Source: Byssothecium circinans (lineage: Eukaryota; Ascomycota; Dothideomycetes; Pleosporales; Massarinaceae). Taken from it: a DNA stretch of 62,582 nucleotides. This document shows, in pieces, positions 49,889 through 61,457 of the stretch; the stretch's first letter is position 1, and each line of letters begins with the position of its first letter. The DNA is taken from assembly GCA_010015675.1 (NCBI GenBank), contig ML976988.1:36209-98790 (forward strand), given 5' to 3'. The translations under genes were made by a program, and so were the position numbers. The notes under the pieces are model-generated. The model saw only the letters and a program-made list of their open reading frames with translations. It searched no databases and was not told the origin of the DNA.

Positions 49889-50096
49889 TTTAATTAATAT
49901 ATTATAGGACGTCACTACCCCTATATAGCTATACGTAAAAAGGTTAACTACTATATACTATATTATATTAGGTAAGAACTAGCTTATTACTTAAACTATC
50001 CTAGGTTTACCTATTAAGTATTATAGTAGCGTACTAATACCTAATCTTAGTTTCCTTACTATAAATAGAGGAACTAAATAAATAGACTAGAGGAAA
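48973..50096 (-). pseudogene. Ty1/copia integrase-region relic (minus)
   Basis: Sequence such as that near 49325-49425 is the inverse of copia sequence at about 25500-25620 in the plus-strand copy. A stretch near 49140-49270 recurs within the block at 49450-49580, a tandem duplication of about 310 bp. It is minus-strand copia pol debris with stops. It ends at the assembly gap. Confidence 0.65.
49147..49760. repeat. Tandem duplication of about 310 bp inside copia relic
   Basis: AATATTAAGAAGGAGCAATTA-type starts (ATTAAGAAGGAGCAATTA at 49159 and 49456) head two similar units that both run through AAGTAGAGTAACTACTATTA. The copies differ by small changes. It appears again in the 2000-bp-offset block. 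Confidence 0.7.
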
Positions 50097-50476
50097 NNNN
50101 NNNNNNNNNNNNNNNNNNNNNNNNNNNNNNNNNNNNNNNNNNNNNNNNNNNNNNNNNNNNNNNNNNNNNNNNNNNNNNNNNNNNNNNNNNNNNNNNNNNN
50201 NNNNNNNNNNNNNNNNNNNNNNNNNNNNNNNNNNNNNNNNNNNNNNNNNNNNNNNNNNNNNNNNNNNNNNNNNNNNNNNNNNNNNNNNNNNNNNNNNNNN
50301 NNNNNNNNNNNNNNNNNNNNNNNNNNNNNNNNNNNNNNNNNNNNNNNNNNNNNNNNNNNNNNNNNNNNNNNNNNNNNNNNNNNNNNNNNNNNNNNNNNNN
50401 NNNNNNNNNNNNNNNNNNNNNNNNNNNNNNNNNNNNNNNNNNNNNNNNNNNNNNNNNNNNNNNNNNNNNNNNNNNN
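50097..50476. other. Assembly gap (380 N)
   Basis: N run. The sequences to its left (to 50096) and right (50477 on) overlap in content by about 1.6 kb, so the true gap may be absent. Confidence 0.99.
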
Positions 50477-50972
50477 GTATTTACTTACTTTAAACTTACA
50501 TATAGCTTTATTTAGTATATATTATCTCCTTCCTAAGAAGAAAGTAGAGATATCTAATATATATAACTTTATTTAGAAGGTTTTCTAATTTTTCTTACCC
50601 TCTACCTTACACCTACTATTATAGTATTAAACCTAGGCTGCACGCTATAATAACTTAATATCTATTAACTAATATACTAATAAGTAAGTCCTAAAAGTTA
50701 TATAGTATATTACTAACGTTTAGCTATTAATCCATAGGTAAAGGTAGGTTTTACCTAAGATTTCCTTTTTTACTAATAACTATTTTATTACGTAAGCTAT
50801 AGCTATAAAATTTTAATAGCTATTAGTTTTTATATATATCTATCTAGGTTTAAAATCTTAAAAGAAAATATTAAGATTTAGCTTTGTTATTAAGATAATA
50901 CTAGTTGGTGTTCCTTGCCAAGCATTTCTGCACGGTTCGGTGGTGTGCGCGGTTTGGTGGTGCTTTACGTTA
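50477..50972. mobile_element. TIR element 'g': duplicate right half of element f
   Basis: Identical to 48477-48972, including both right-end modules and CTTTACGTTA. It starts at the gap edge. It is likely the same physical element as f. Confidence 0.7.
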
Positions 50973-52630
50973 GTATATCTAATAAAGCTAATAATTTAAG
51001 TATAGTACTCTATATTATTATATAGGTTCTTTAAACTAAAAAAGGAAATAAGAGTTTTAGAAAGAAGAGGAGTAGAAGGATACTTTAACTATAGCTTTAG
51101 TACTATAATAGGCTTAGGCTTTACCTAAGCCTACTAGCTTACTAGGTAGGCTTAATAGTATTAAGAAGGAGCAATTATTACTACTAGTACTTATATAACT
51201 GTAGTAAGATATTAATATAAGGAAAAATATAATAAGAATAAGGCCTATAAGCCTTAGAACTTAAATAACTTTAGATAAATAATTATATAAGTAGAGTAGA
51301 TTAACCTATATTTAATAGAAAAAAAATTATATTAAACCTTAATACTTTAGTAACTATAGTATAAGTAGAGTAACTACTATTATCTACTTAGTACTACTAA
51401 GGCCTTTAGCCTATAGTAGACTAGATAAAAGTCTTTTCTCTTAGCTATATATAATATTAAGAAGGAGCAATTATTACTACTAGTACTTATATAAGTATAG
51501 TAGAGTATTAATATAAGGAAAAAATATAATAAGAATAAGATATACTAGCCTTAGAACTTAAATAACTTGAGATAAATAATTATATAAGTAGAGTAGATTA
51601 ACCTACGTCTAATAGAAAAAAAAATTATAGTAAACCTTAATACTTTAGTAACTATAGTATAAGTAGAGTAACTACTATTACCTACTTAATACTACTAAGG
51701 ACTATAGCTTATAGTAGACTAGATAAATATACGCTCTTTTCCCTTAGCTACGTGTAATAACTTGCCTTATAACTTATCTTTATCTATTATTATATTACTA
51801 AAATTAGTATCTACTAAGTTATATTATTAAAACTAGAGGCTTAAATCTACTAAAGTTTCTACTTTACTAACTAGCTCTATTATTAACTTCTAATTACCTT
51901 AATATATTATAAGATGTCCTTACTCCTAGATAGCTATACGTAAAAAGGTTAACTACTATATACTATATTATATTAGGTAAGAACTAGCTTATTACTTAAA
52001 CTATCTTAGGTTTACCTATTAAGTATTATAGTAGCGTACTAATACCTAATCTTAGTTTCCTTACTATAAATAGAGGAACTAAATAAATAGACTAGAGGAA
52101 AAAGTTAATATAGATAGTTAAGTAATATAAGCTTAATTAGTATATAGTTATACTATATTACCTAGGAGCTTATCTACTTACTAAAGGATAGTAGTAGCAC
52201 TAGGACTTAAGCTATAGCTAAGTATTAAAGTCTCTTAAGGTAGAAATAGAGTTACTTAAAAAACTTATAGTAGATCTATATAATAATAGAGAGGAGCTTC
52301 TTAATTAGAACTAGATAGTATTCCTAAATTAATTATATCTAGAAATAGTAACTTAAGTGCGCGCTTAAGTATATCTAGTATCTAGTACTTTATATTATAT
52401 TAATATATTATTAAGAAGGGAGACTTATTAGTAATAATTTATATAGTAGCATAGATTAATTTAACTACTATTATCCTTAGGAAATAGTATATCTATTAAG
52501 AGTAGAGAGCTTATTAACTACTATTACTATTACGTCTCTTTTATATATAGAAAATATAAGAAATCTAACTATTACTAACGTTAAAGATGCAGCCCCCTAC
52601 TGCTATTAGATAAAAGTAGTAGGGTTACTT
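50973..52630 (-). pseudogene. Ty1/copia relic (minus), integrase and upstream part
   Basis: The first part repeats 48973-49888. Beyond it, 52094-52630 is the inverse of the plus copia at about 24590-25100, for example the AAGTTACTATTTCTAGATATAATT region and CTACTACTTTTATCTAATAG. Homology to the plus copia ends near 52630. It is a dead fragment. Confidence 0.7.
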
Positions 52631-54762
52631 AATAGTATATAAGGGCTATAGTAGGCCTATACCTTTTACTTCTCTATAAATATTATAATTCTATTAATAC
52701 TTATTAAAATTCTACTCTAAGGCTAGTCTATAATAAGTACTAGATATTTATAAAAGATAGTATTAAGGTAAACTTTCTATAAAAGCTAAAGGTTACTATC
52801 TTTATAGTTTTAATATATAGTAATACTAATATTATAGAATATTTAATAGTTTTAGTTCTTAAGGTTAGTAATCTTATATTACTTTATAAGCTTCCTTTTA
52901 AAATTATTAAGGGTAGAGGAGTACCTAGGCTTTACTATAGTAATAATATTATTAATATAAAAGAAGATAATAATCTTATTATTAGTCTAGAGGTAGCTAG
53001 TATTAAGAATAAAATAAAAGCTAAGAGCCTATAAAATAGTAGTAAAGTTATTATACTAGAGAAGTAGTAATATTTTAAGGCTATAAAAGGTATAGCGTAG
53101 TTCTTATAAGTAATTAGGACTAGAGAAGCCTTTAGGTTACTAGGTATAAATAGGCCTAGAAAGTAAGGCGTTTATAAAGGTATTAATAATATTATATTAT
53201 TAGATTTTAAAGTTAAAGTAAGTAGTAATAGCTATAAGTAATTAGAAGATTTAAATAGTAAGAGTTATAGCTTAGGTATTATTAGCTATAGTCTAGAGAT
53301 TACCTCTTATATAGATATATACTTTAAACTTAATTAACTAGTTACTATTAAACTTATATATAAATACCTATATAAGAGAAAGGATCTAGGTTTAGGTAGA
53401 GTTAATATTATTAATAAAGATCTCCTAGAATGTTTCCTTATATATAATAGTATTAATTTTAGCTTAATATACTATTATAAAGCTAGAGTAAAAGTAGAGA
53501 GGTATCTTAATAAAATCTAACTAAAAGTATAGAGGAGGAGGAAGTTAAGATTTATATATTCTCTCTTTAGGAGTAAGAGAAGTAGAGAAAAAAGGTCTAG
53601 TATAATATAAGTATTTTTAGTATATAAGTATAAAGTTAACTTAATTTTAGTAATTAAGTATATTCTCTACTTATAAGTATTTATTAGTAGTATACTTATG
53701 CTTCTATTAACTAGAGAGCTAGATTACATTTAAGGATATAGCTAGAGTATAATATAATAGTAGAGAACTATTCTATAATAGTAGAGAACTATTCTATAAT
53801 AGTAGAGAACTATTCTATAATAGAGTAGAACTATTAAGTCTAGATAAGTAGCTTATAGACTCTAGAGTTAGATAAGGATTAATATTAAGTTAATTAGAAT
53901 TATAGGATACAGTAGAAGCTAGTATAGCTTTAGTAGATAGAATAGTAATAGCCTAAGTATTAGTTATAGTACTATTAAATTTAGGTTTACTTTCTTCTTT
54001 TAAGACTAAAGATATATTACTATTTAAAGGATTAATTAGGTTATTAAGCTTAATTATCTATACTATATTTTTTAATACTATTCCTCTTAGTATCTTACTA
54101 TTATAAGAGCTATAGAAGAAAGATTTATTAAATATAATATTACGTATATAAATAATCTTACCTTAATAGCTAAAAGAGTTTGCTCTAAGTAGCTATACTT
54201 AATAGATATTTCTAGAATTAATACCTATAAGGAAGCTAATAAGTACTTAATAGGAGAGCTTATCTTTATATTTAATATACTTATAGAGTATATATAGATA
54301 TAATAGCTATATATATAAAGATAGGAGAGAGAAAGGAGCTATTAATATACTACTTTAAAAGAAGTTTTCTAATTAAAAGCTTTGACTAGTATCTAATTAA
54401 GTATATACCTACTATAGAAGTATATTTCTCTAATAAAGTAGAGAGAAAGACTTAAAGTAGTTCTAAGTAAATAAGTATATTTAATAAGAGACTTATTTAA
54501 GTATTTAGTATAACTAGACTATATAGGAGTATCTAGTAACTAAAGCTATAGTTGAATTCCATCTAATTCTATATAGGCTACTAAGGAGTTGTCTAAAGCT
54601 TAAAAGCTATAGCCCTATTTACTATTAAGATAAAGGAAATATAGTACTATATTAAAGTAGTATTTAATAAAGGAGTCTAGATCTTAAAAGGCTTTAAAAA
54701 GAGAGTCTTACTACTATTTCTTAATTATATAGATAAAGTTAAACTTAGTAGAGAATATATTA
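52631..54762. other. RIP-degraded unassigned DNA with a short tandem repeat
   Basis: About 2.1 kb with no match to the recognised copia gag or other elements. It probably belongs to a retroelement, since it adjoins copia pol. No domain seen on either strand. A 21-bp repeat lies at 53758-53825. Confidence 0.4.
53758..53825. repeat. 21-bp tandem repeat, about three copies
   Basis: TAGTAGAGAACTATTCTATAA repeats three times in a row, followed by a partial, changed copy. A short minisatellite, with no other sign of function. Confidence 0.85.
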
Positions 54763-55135
54763 TAATATAAAATACTACTAAACTATGTATACTACTAAAC
54801 TACGTAGAATTCCTTAGTAATACTATTACTATCTTTAACACTACTAAACTGCGTATGCTACTAAACTATATAGAATTCCTTAGCAACACTATTACTATCT
54901 TTAACATAAAAATGCCTTAATAATATTAGTCTAAAGCACTTTAATATAAAGGTAAACTTTAGCTTACCCTTACTATATATAATAGAGGCTAATTTCTAAG
55001 CCTCTAACGCACTACTAAAGCCTTTAATATTAAAGACTAAGTCCTTACTAAACACGCTAAAGGAATACCTTTTTAAGTAGAAATAGTTTTAAACTATTTA
55101 AAACTATCCCTAACTAAGTATAAGATAATTATTAA
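54763..55135 (+). mobile_element. Pogo/Fot1-like element 6, left-end fragment with duplicated terminus
   Basis: Starts TAATATAAAATACTACTAAA. The terminal unit (two 17-bp modules plus the inner TTCCTTAGTAATACT motif) occurs at 54774-54839 and again at 54840-54905, 66 bp each. It continues like the N-terminal part of the other pogo copies to about 55135, then stops at copia LTR sequence. No transposase frame is intact. Its right part is lost. Confidence 0.75.
54774..54905. repeat. 66-bp tandem duplication of a whole transposon terminus
   Basis: ACTACTAAACTATGTAT... at 54774 and ACTACTAAACTGCGTATG... at 54840 align over 66 bp each, both ending TATTACTATCTTTAAC. Thus four 17-bp modules lie at this end. 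The copies differ mainly by transitions. Confidence 0.88.
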
Positions 55136-55700
55136 ATTATAGATTATAGCTAGAAAAGGAATATTTATGTGTGTAATAGAATTAATAATCTATTACTATC
55201 TACTAGTAAGGGAACTATATACTATAAGGTAAAGTACTAACTAGGCACTAAGCTAAGGAAGTATAAGTACGTATATAATAAAAAAGGAATTAATTATAAC
55301 CTATAAAAGGACTTATACTAAGGAGTATCCCTAAGATAAGGCTAGCTAATACGTCCCTCTAATTCTTCTAGAGTTATAACTCTAATAAGATACTAAGTAT
55401 ATAAAGGATAAAAAAAGCTAGCAAAATAAATAAAGAGTATTAAGGGAGTAAGGAAATAAACACCTAAAGAAATAAGATTAGGGAATAGTCTTAAACTATT
55501 TAAATACTAATTAAGTAACTAACATAGTCTAAAGTTAAATAAGGTTTAAAAAACTATAGAATTAAGTATTACCTAAGAGCTTTATTAAACTATTAGCTAC
55601 TATAGCTACTCTAGGAATATATATAATATTAATACGTCCTTTATAAGCTTCTTACTTAGCGTAGTAATAGTAGATATTAATATACTTTATATAAGTATAT
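55136..55700 (-). mobile_element. Ty1/copia 3' end fragment (minus)
   Basis: 55136-55550 is the inverse of 29352-29785. 55560-55700 is the inverse of the copia RNase H end (27390-27510), with sequence for YIPRVAIVAN and the TKPL region. It is cut at 55701 by TIR element h. Confidence 0.75.
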
Positions 55701-56792
55701 TAACGTAAAGCACCACTAAGACGGCTACACCACTGAGACGGCCACTTTTGCTTGGCAGCGAAAACCAAAGAGTATTATCTTAATAACAAAGCCAAACCTT
55801 AATATTTTCTTTTGAAATTTTAAACTGAGATAGATATATATATAATCTAATGGCTATTAAATTTTTATAGCCTTAGCTTACGTAATAAAGTAGTTATTAA
55901 CCTATAAAGTATTAGTAGCTAAAACCTACCTTATACTATAGATATATAGCTAAACGTTAGTAATAAACTATATAACTTGAAGGACTTACTTATTAGTATA
56001 TTAGTTAGTTGCTATTAAGTTATTATAGCATGCAGCCTAGGTTTAACGCTATAATAGTAAGTGTAAAGTAAGGGGTAAGAAAAATTGGAAAACCTTCTAA
56101 ATAAAGTTATATATATTAGATATCTTTACTTCCTTCTTAGGAGGACTATATTATATACTAAATAAAGCTATATATAAGTTTAAAGTATGTAAATACCTCT
56201 AAAACTAAAAGATCTAGCCTAATATAAGTTTTTATAAAAACCTTAACGCTGCCTTATAATAAAGCTTATATAAGCTATTTTCTTATAGCTAACTATTTAT
56301 ATTACTACTATATATATATATATAAAGTTTATTAAAAGAACGGAAGTAAGAATATCTAGCTAGATAAAATATTTAATTATATTTTTCTAATTTTAGGAAT
56401 CTCTACCCTCCCTACGCTAATTCTCTAATAGGTCTAGGCTGCAAGCTAAAATTTTAGTGCTAATAGGTGTATTATATATATATAAACTAGCTCTAAAGTT
56501 ATTATAACTTATTTAGCTAGTTTAGTAGGTATTTATACGCTATATACTAAAAGTAGCCTAGTATTCTCTATACCTATATAGCTTACTAAGCTATTAGAAA
56601 TCCTAGAATATTCTTTTATAATCCTTGCTATCTATATTATATATATCTGTATTTAAAATTTCAGCTTAATAGCTCTTATATTTAAATTGTTATTAAGATA
56701 ATACAGTTTGATTTTCCTTGCTAAGCAAAAGTGGCCGTCTCGGTGGTGTGGCCGTCTCGGTGGTGTGGCCGTCTCGGTGGTGCTTTACGTTA
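55701..56792. mobile_element. 1-kb TIR element 'h' (core GAGACGGCC, three right modules)
   Basis: Left end TAACGTAAAGCACCACTAAG has two 17-bp modules with AAGACGGCT and GAGACGGCC, then TTTTGCTTGGCA. The right end has three perfect inverted modules, GTGGCCGTCTCGGTGGT at 56731, 56748 and 56765, then GCTTTACGTTA. The interior is collinear with elements a and c and carries TGCAGCCTAG in both orientations. Non-coding. Confidence 0.9.
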
Positions 56793-57440
56793 TATTAGAT
56801 ATCTTTGCTTCCTTCTTAGGAGGAGGATAGTATATACTAAATAAAGCTATATATAAGTTTAAGGTAAGTAATTACCTCTAAAACTAAAAGATCTAGCTTA
56901 GGAAGTATAGGTTTTTAAGAAATTTAAATACTACCTTATAATAAAGCTTATATAAGCTAGTTTCTAGTAGCTAACTATTTATATTACTGCTATATATATA
57001 TATAAAGGTTATTAAAAGAAAAAAAGTAAGAATATCTAGCTAAATAAAATATTTAATTATAGTTTTCTAATTTTAAGAATCTCTACCCTCCTTACGCTAG
57101 TTCTCTAATAGGTCTAGGCTGCACGCTATAATTTTACTACTAATAGGTGTATTATATATATATATAAACTAGCTCTAAAGTTATTATAGTTTATTTAGCT
57201 AGTTTAGTAGGTATTATAGGCTATAAACCTAAAAGTAACCTAATATTCTCTATACGTATATAGCTTACTAAGATATTAGAAATCCTAGAATATTTTTTCA
57301 TAATCTTTTAGATCTATATTATATATATGTCTATTTAAAATTTCAGCCGAATAGCTCTTATATTTAAATTGTTATTAAAGGTTGAATATTTGATGTTCCT
57401 TGCCAAGCATTTTTGGCGCGCTTAGTGGTGGAATTCGTTA
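56793..57440. mobile_element. TIR element 'i', right part
   Basis: Starts mid-interior with TATTAGATATCTTTGCTTCC, collinear with element h from about 56112. The right end has one module, TGGCGCGCTTAGTGGTGGAA, then TTCGTTA. The left half is missing, perhaps removed when h inserted. Confidence 0.75.
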
Positions 57441-57450
57441 TATATAACTA

Positions 57451-59316
57451 TAACGTATTCTACCACTGAAGCGGCTACACCACTAAAGCGGCTATATTTC
57501 CTTGGCAACACTAACTTACTTAACTGCATCATTATTATCATCTGTATTGCTATCTAAAAATATATACTAAGTACTAGCCTCTAACTTAGAAGAACCCTCT
57601 TTATTAGCTTAATAAGTTCTTACGTTATACCTAGTCTTACCGCAGTTGCTATAGCGCTAAATACCTAGTTATTGCGATTATCATACCTTACCCTTACCCT
57701 TTACCCTCGCCCTTTTATAGTTTTAAACTATTCCTAATAGTTTAGAACTATTCTAGTCTACTATAGGACTATACTCTATAGTACTACCCTTTTAAATATA
57801 CTTATATTTACGTATTTTACGCTTAGTTATAACTATAAGTTGCTATTTAAGCTCTTTAATACGTAACTTTATAAGTATAGTATAATATAGCACTAACTTA
57901 GTGCCTTTAATAAGCTATAAAAGCCTATCCTATACTATTTATAGTAACTAGGTAATAGAATTACGTACAAACTTTAACTATAAGCTAAATTCGCGTGTAT
58001 TACTTAGAGTCCTTAATACCTATAGCGTCTCTAGTAGTAGGTGTCCTAGTAGGGTATATATATAGATATATTAAGATAATTAAGTACTACCTACGCGTTT
58101 AGAGGGACTAGCCCTATTACCTTAAAGGCCTTTTAATAGTTCTAAACTATAAACATACTTAAAAACGCGTCTTTAAAGGCTAGTAGGAACGTTTCCTTAT
58201 TAATATAAAAGACGCGCTATTACACTAAGCCCTAAATAATCTTAGAGTACTTATACTTAAGCAGCAAGAATAACACTATATTAAGTAGCTAGAGGATGTG
58301 TAATGAGTATAGTAGTATATAGAGTATAAGGATCTTATTATTATAATAATAATCCTTAAAATCTTAATTTAGATAGCTTTTATAGCTATCTAAAATTAGC
58401 AACTAATAGACACTAATAGTTCTTACCTTTATATACGCATTAAAGTGCTTTAACTACGTAAGACTAAGCTTATTAGTTATCTATCTATTCTCTAAGACTA
58501 AAAGCTTCTAATTGCGTAGTATATTAGCTTCCTAGTACTATAAAGAGATATAGACGTGTCCTTTATATATAATAAATAGTAGGGTAAATATACTATTTAA
58601 ATATATACTCTAGATATCTATCACTTACTCCATATTACCTAGCTAAACTATTATAGGCCTTTCTTACTTCTCTAAGCTAGTAACCACTTTTATAGAGCTA
58701 ATAACACCTAACTAAAAGCTAGTCTTATTAAAGTTATATATATTATTATTATATAAGCTATACTTTGCTTTAGTATCCTATATAAGCTTAAACTACGCGC
58801 TAACTACCTTAGGATCTTCCTATAGTGCCCTTTAATAGTCCTTTAAATAGTTCTAAACTATTTGTAACTATTCTAAATAGTTTACAAACTATTCTACCTA
58901 GTTAATGCCTACTTTCTTACTACCCTGCTCGCGTAGTACTTTATTCACTATATCTAATACTTCATCTAATGTAGGCGTGAATCCTCGCAAATTAAGGTTA
59001 AGGATGTATAGGATAAGTATTTCCTACTTAGTTAAGGATAGTTTTAAACAGTTTAGTACTATTTCTAGTTAAAATAGTATTCCTTTAGCGCGTTTAGTAA
59101 AGACGCGAGGCTTAACGTTAAAGGCCTTAGCAGGGCTTTAATAGCTTTAGAATTGGCCTCTATTGTATGCGCTAAGGGGAAGCTGTAGTCTGCCTTTGTG
59201 TTAGAGTCATTCAGACCTTTATTATTAAGGCATTTTCGTATTAAAGATAGAGTTAGTATTGCTAAGGAATCGTAGGCGGTTTAGTAGTGTAGGCGGTTTA
59301 GTAGTACTTTACATTA
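57451..59316 (-). mobile_element. Pogo/Fot1-like element 3 with unlike ends
   Basis: Left end TAACGTATTCTACCACTGAA has modules with GAAGCGGCT and AAAGCGGCT, then TTTCCTTGGCAA, as in 1-kb TIR elements. The right end has two inverted modules with GTAGGCGGTTTAGTAGT, then ACTTTACATTA. The inside is the pogo-like transposase on the minus strand, collinear with element 2. The two ends carry different outer words and different cores, so this is a chimeric or patched element. The transposase frame is destroyed. Confidence 0.85.
57500..59060 (-). pseudogene. Pogo/Fot1-like transposase relic (element 3)
   Basis: Collinear with the transposase of elements 2 and 4. The C-terminal tail appears near the left end (inverse of 57585-57680), and the N-terminal DNA-binding part near 58800-59060. 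It still has more CG sites (GCGTGTATTACTTAG, CGCGTTTAGAGGG) than others, so RIP seems weaker here. Stops remain. Confidence 0.65.
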
Positions 59317-59535
59317 TCTACTTTATAAACTATTAACTAATAGGGTCTACTATATAAAGAGCTATAAAACTATATTAAATAGTTTCTAATATAGGCTCTC
59401 TTTTAGGTATATAAAATACTTAATTTATAATATATATCTATACTTTCTTATATATACTAACTAGTAGTACTACTACTATACTACTACTTTTATTAAGAAC
59501 GTCTTATTTAGAGAAGATAGTTTTATAGATAATAA
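59317..59535. other. Spacer between two pogo-like elements
   Basis: About 220 bp of TA-rich DNA with no gene or named repeat. GTAGTACTACTACTATACTACTAC near 59465 is low-complexity. Confidence 0.45.
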
Positions 59536-61389
59536 TAATATAAAGTATTACTAAGATAGCTAAACTACTAAAATAGCTAAAATTACTTAGTAATACTAAT
59601 ATTATACTTATTACAAAATGCCTTAAATAATAAACGTAATATGCGTTTAATAAGAAGGTAGAATTAAGCTTACCTTTTAAGCTTACTATTTAGGCTAATT
59701 TAAACGCCTCTAATATGCTGCTAAGGCTTATAATATTTATTATTAAAGCCTCTTTAACTACCTTTATAAAATTACCTTTTACTTAGAAATAGTACTAAAC
59801 TATTTAAAACTATCCTTAACTAAAAAGAAGATAATTATCTAATATATTCTTAACTTTAATTTAGAAGGATTTCTACCCTAGTTACGTAAGGTAGCTAATA
59901 TAGCTAATAAACTACTAGTTATGTAGGGTAGTAAGCTAGTAGGTAAGAACTAAGTAGAATAGTTTATAAACTATTTAGAACTATTATAAATAGCCTAGCA
60001 CTATTTAAAGGACTATTAGAAGATATAATAGAAAGATCCTAAAGTAGTTACTACATAGTTTAAGCTTATATAAGATACTAAAGATAAGTATAGTATATAT
60101 AATAAGGATATGTATAACTTTAATAAGACTAGCTTTTAGATAGGTATTATTAGTTTTATAAAAGTAGTTACTAGCTTAGAAAGGTAATTAAGGCCTACTA
60201 TTATTTAGCTAAGTAATTATAAGTAAGTAATAAAGATCTAAAGTATATATTTAGATAGTTTATTTATCTTACTATTTATTATATATAAAGGATGCGTCTA
60301 TATCTCTTTATAGTATTAAGAAGGTAATATACTATATAATTAGAAGCTCTTAGTCTTAAAGAATAGATAGACAAATAATAAGCTTAGTCTTATATAGTTA
60401 AAGCACTTTAATACGCATATAAAAGATAAAATAGTAGGTACCTATTAGTTACTAATTTTAGATAGCTATAAAAGCTATCTAAATTAAGGTTTTAAAGATT
60501 ATTATCTTAATAATAAGATCCTTATACTTTATATACTAGTATACTTATTATATATCCTTTAGCTACTTAATATAGTATTATTTTTACTACTTAAGTATAA
60601 GTACTTTGAGATTATTTAAGACTTAGCATGCTAATATATTTACTATATTAATAAGGAAGCGTTTTTACTAGATTTTAAAGATACATTTTTAAGCGTATTT
60701 ATAGTTTAAAACTATTAAAAGGCCTTTAAGGCTTTAGAGCTAGTTCCTTTAAATGCGTAAGTAATACTTAATTACTTTAATATATATATATATACCTTAC
60801 TAGGACCCTTACTACTAGAGATAGTATAGCTATTAAGGATACTAAGTAATATACATAAATTTATCTTATAGTTAAAGCTAGTATATAATTCTATTACATA
60901 GTTAATATAAATAGTATAGGGTAAGCTTTTATAGCTTATTAAAGGTGCTAAGTTAATACTATATAGTAGTATACTAATAAAAGCACGTATTAAAGAGCTT
61001 AAAGAGTAACTTAAGATAGTAACTAAGTAAAAAATATATAAGTATAAGTATTTTTAAAAGATTAGTACTATAAAGTTTAGTCTTATAATAAATTAGATTA
61101 GTTCTAAACTATTAAGAATAGTTTAGAACTATAAAAAGGCAAAAGTAAAGGGTAAGTATAAGGTATAATAACTAGGTATTTAGTACTATAGTAACTATAG
61201 TAAGGCTAGGTATAATATAAGAACTTATTAAGCTAATAAAAAAAGTTCTTTTAAGTTAGAAGCTAGTACTTAGTATATATTTTTAGATAGTAATATAGAT
61301 AATAATAAGGATAAAGTTAAGTAAGTTAGTATTACTAAGTATTTTTAGCTATTTTAGTAGTTTAGCTATCTTAGTAATACTTTATATTA
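59536..61389 (+). mobile_element. Pogo/Fot1-like element 4 (complete, core AAAATAGCT), inverted relative to the others
   Basis: 1.85 kb. Left end TAATATAAAGTATTACTAAG with modules ACTAAGATAGCTAA and ACTAAAATAGCTAA, 17-bp period, inner motif AATTACTTAGTAA. The right end mirrors it. The transposase reads on the plus strand. It sits close to elements 3 and 5 in opposite orientation. Confidence 0.88.
59640..61330 (+). pseudogene. Pogo/Fot1-like (DDE_1) transposase relic, best-readable copy
   Basis: Plus strand, TAG as CAG. LLILDSYKSYLN at 60449 matches the DDE_1 core that normally reads (I)LDG/DSHxSH, where the second D sits. ILYILVYLLYILQLLNIVLF at about 60505-60565 recalls 'P.HSSHxLQPLDV..F.PLK'. 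LACQYIYYINKEAFLLDFKD, then YQKAFKALELVPLNA recall 'I....F...F..A..AF......GL.P.N'. YYSNYSKARYNIRTY at 61184-61228 is the knuckle tail (C-x2-C-x4-H-x4-C before RIP). TAA and TAG stops break it, so no active enzyme. Pogo/Fot1 transposases bind the ends and insert at TA. Confidence 0.8.
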
Positions 61390-61457
61390 ATTTTTTTAAG
61401 GATTTTATACTCCTTATAGGAAAGTAAATAGTTTAGATTTAAGAGAAATAAAGCTAG
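61390..61457. other. Spacer between pogo-like elements 4 and 5
   Basis: 68 bp with no recognisable content. Confidence 0.5.
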
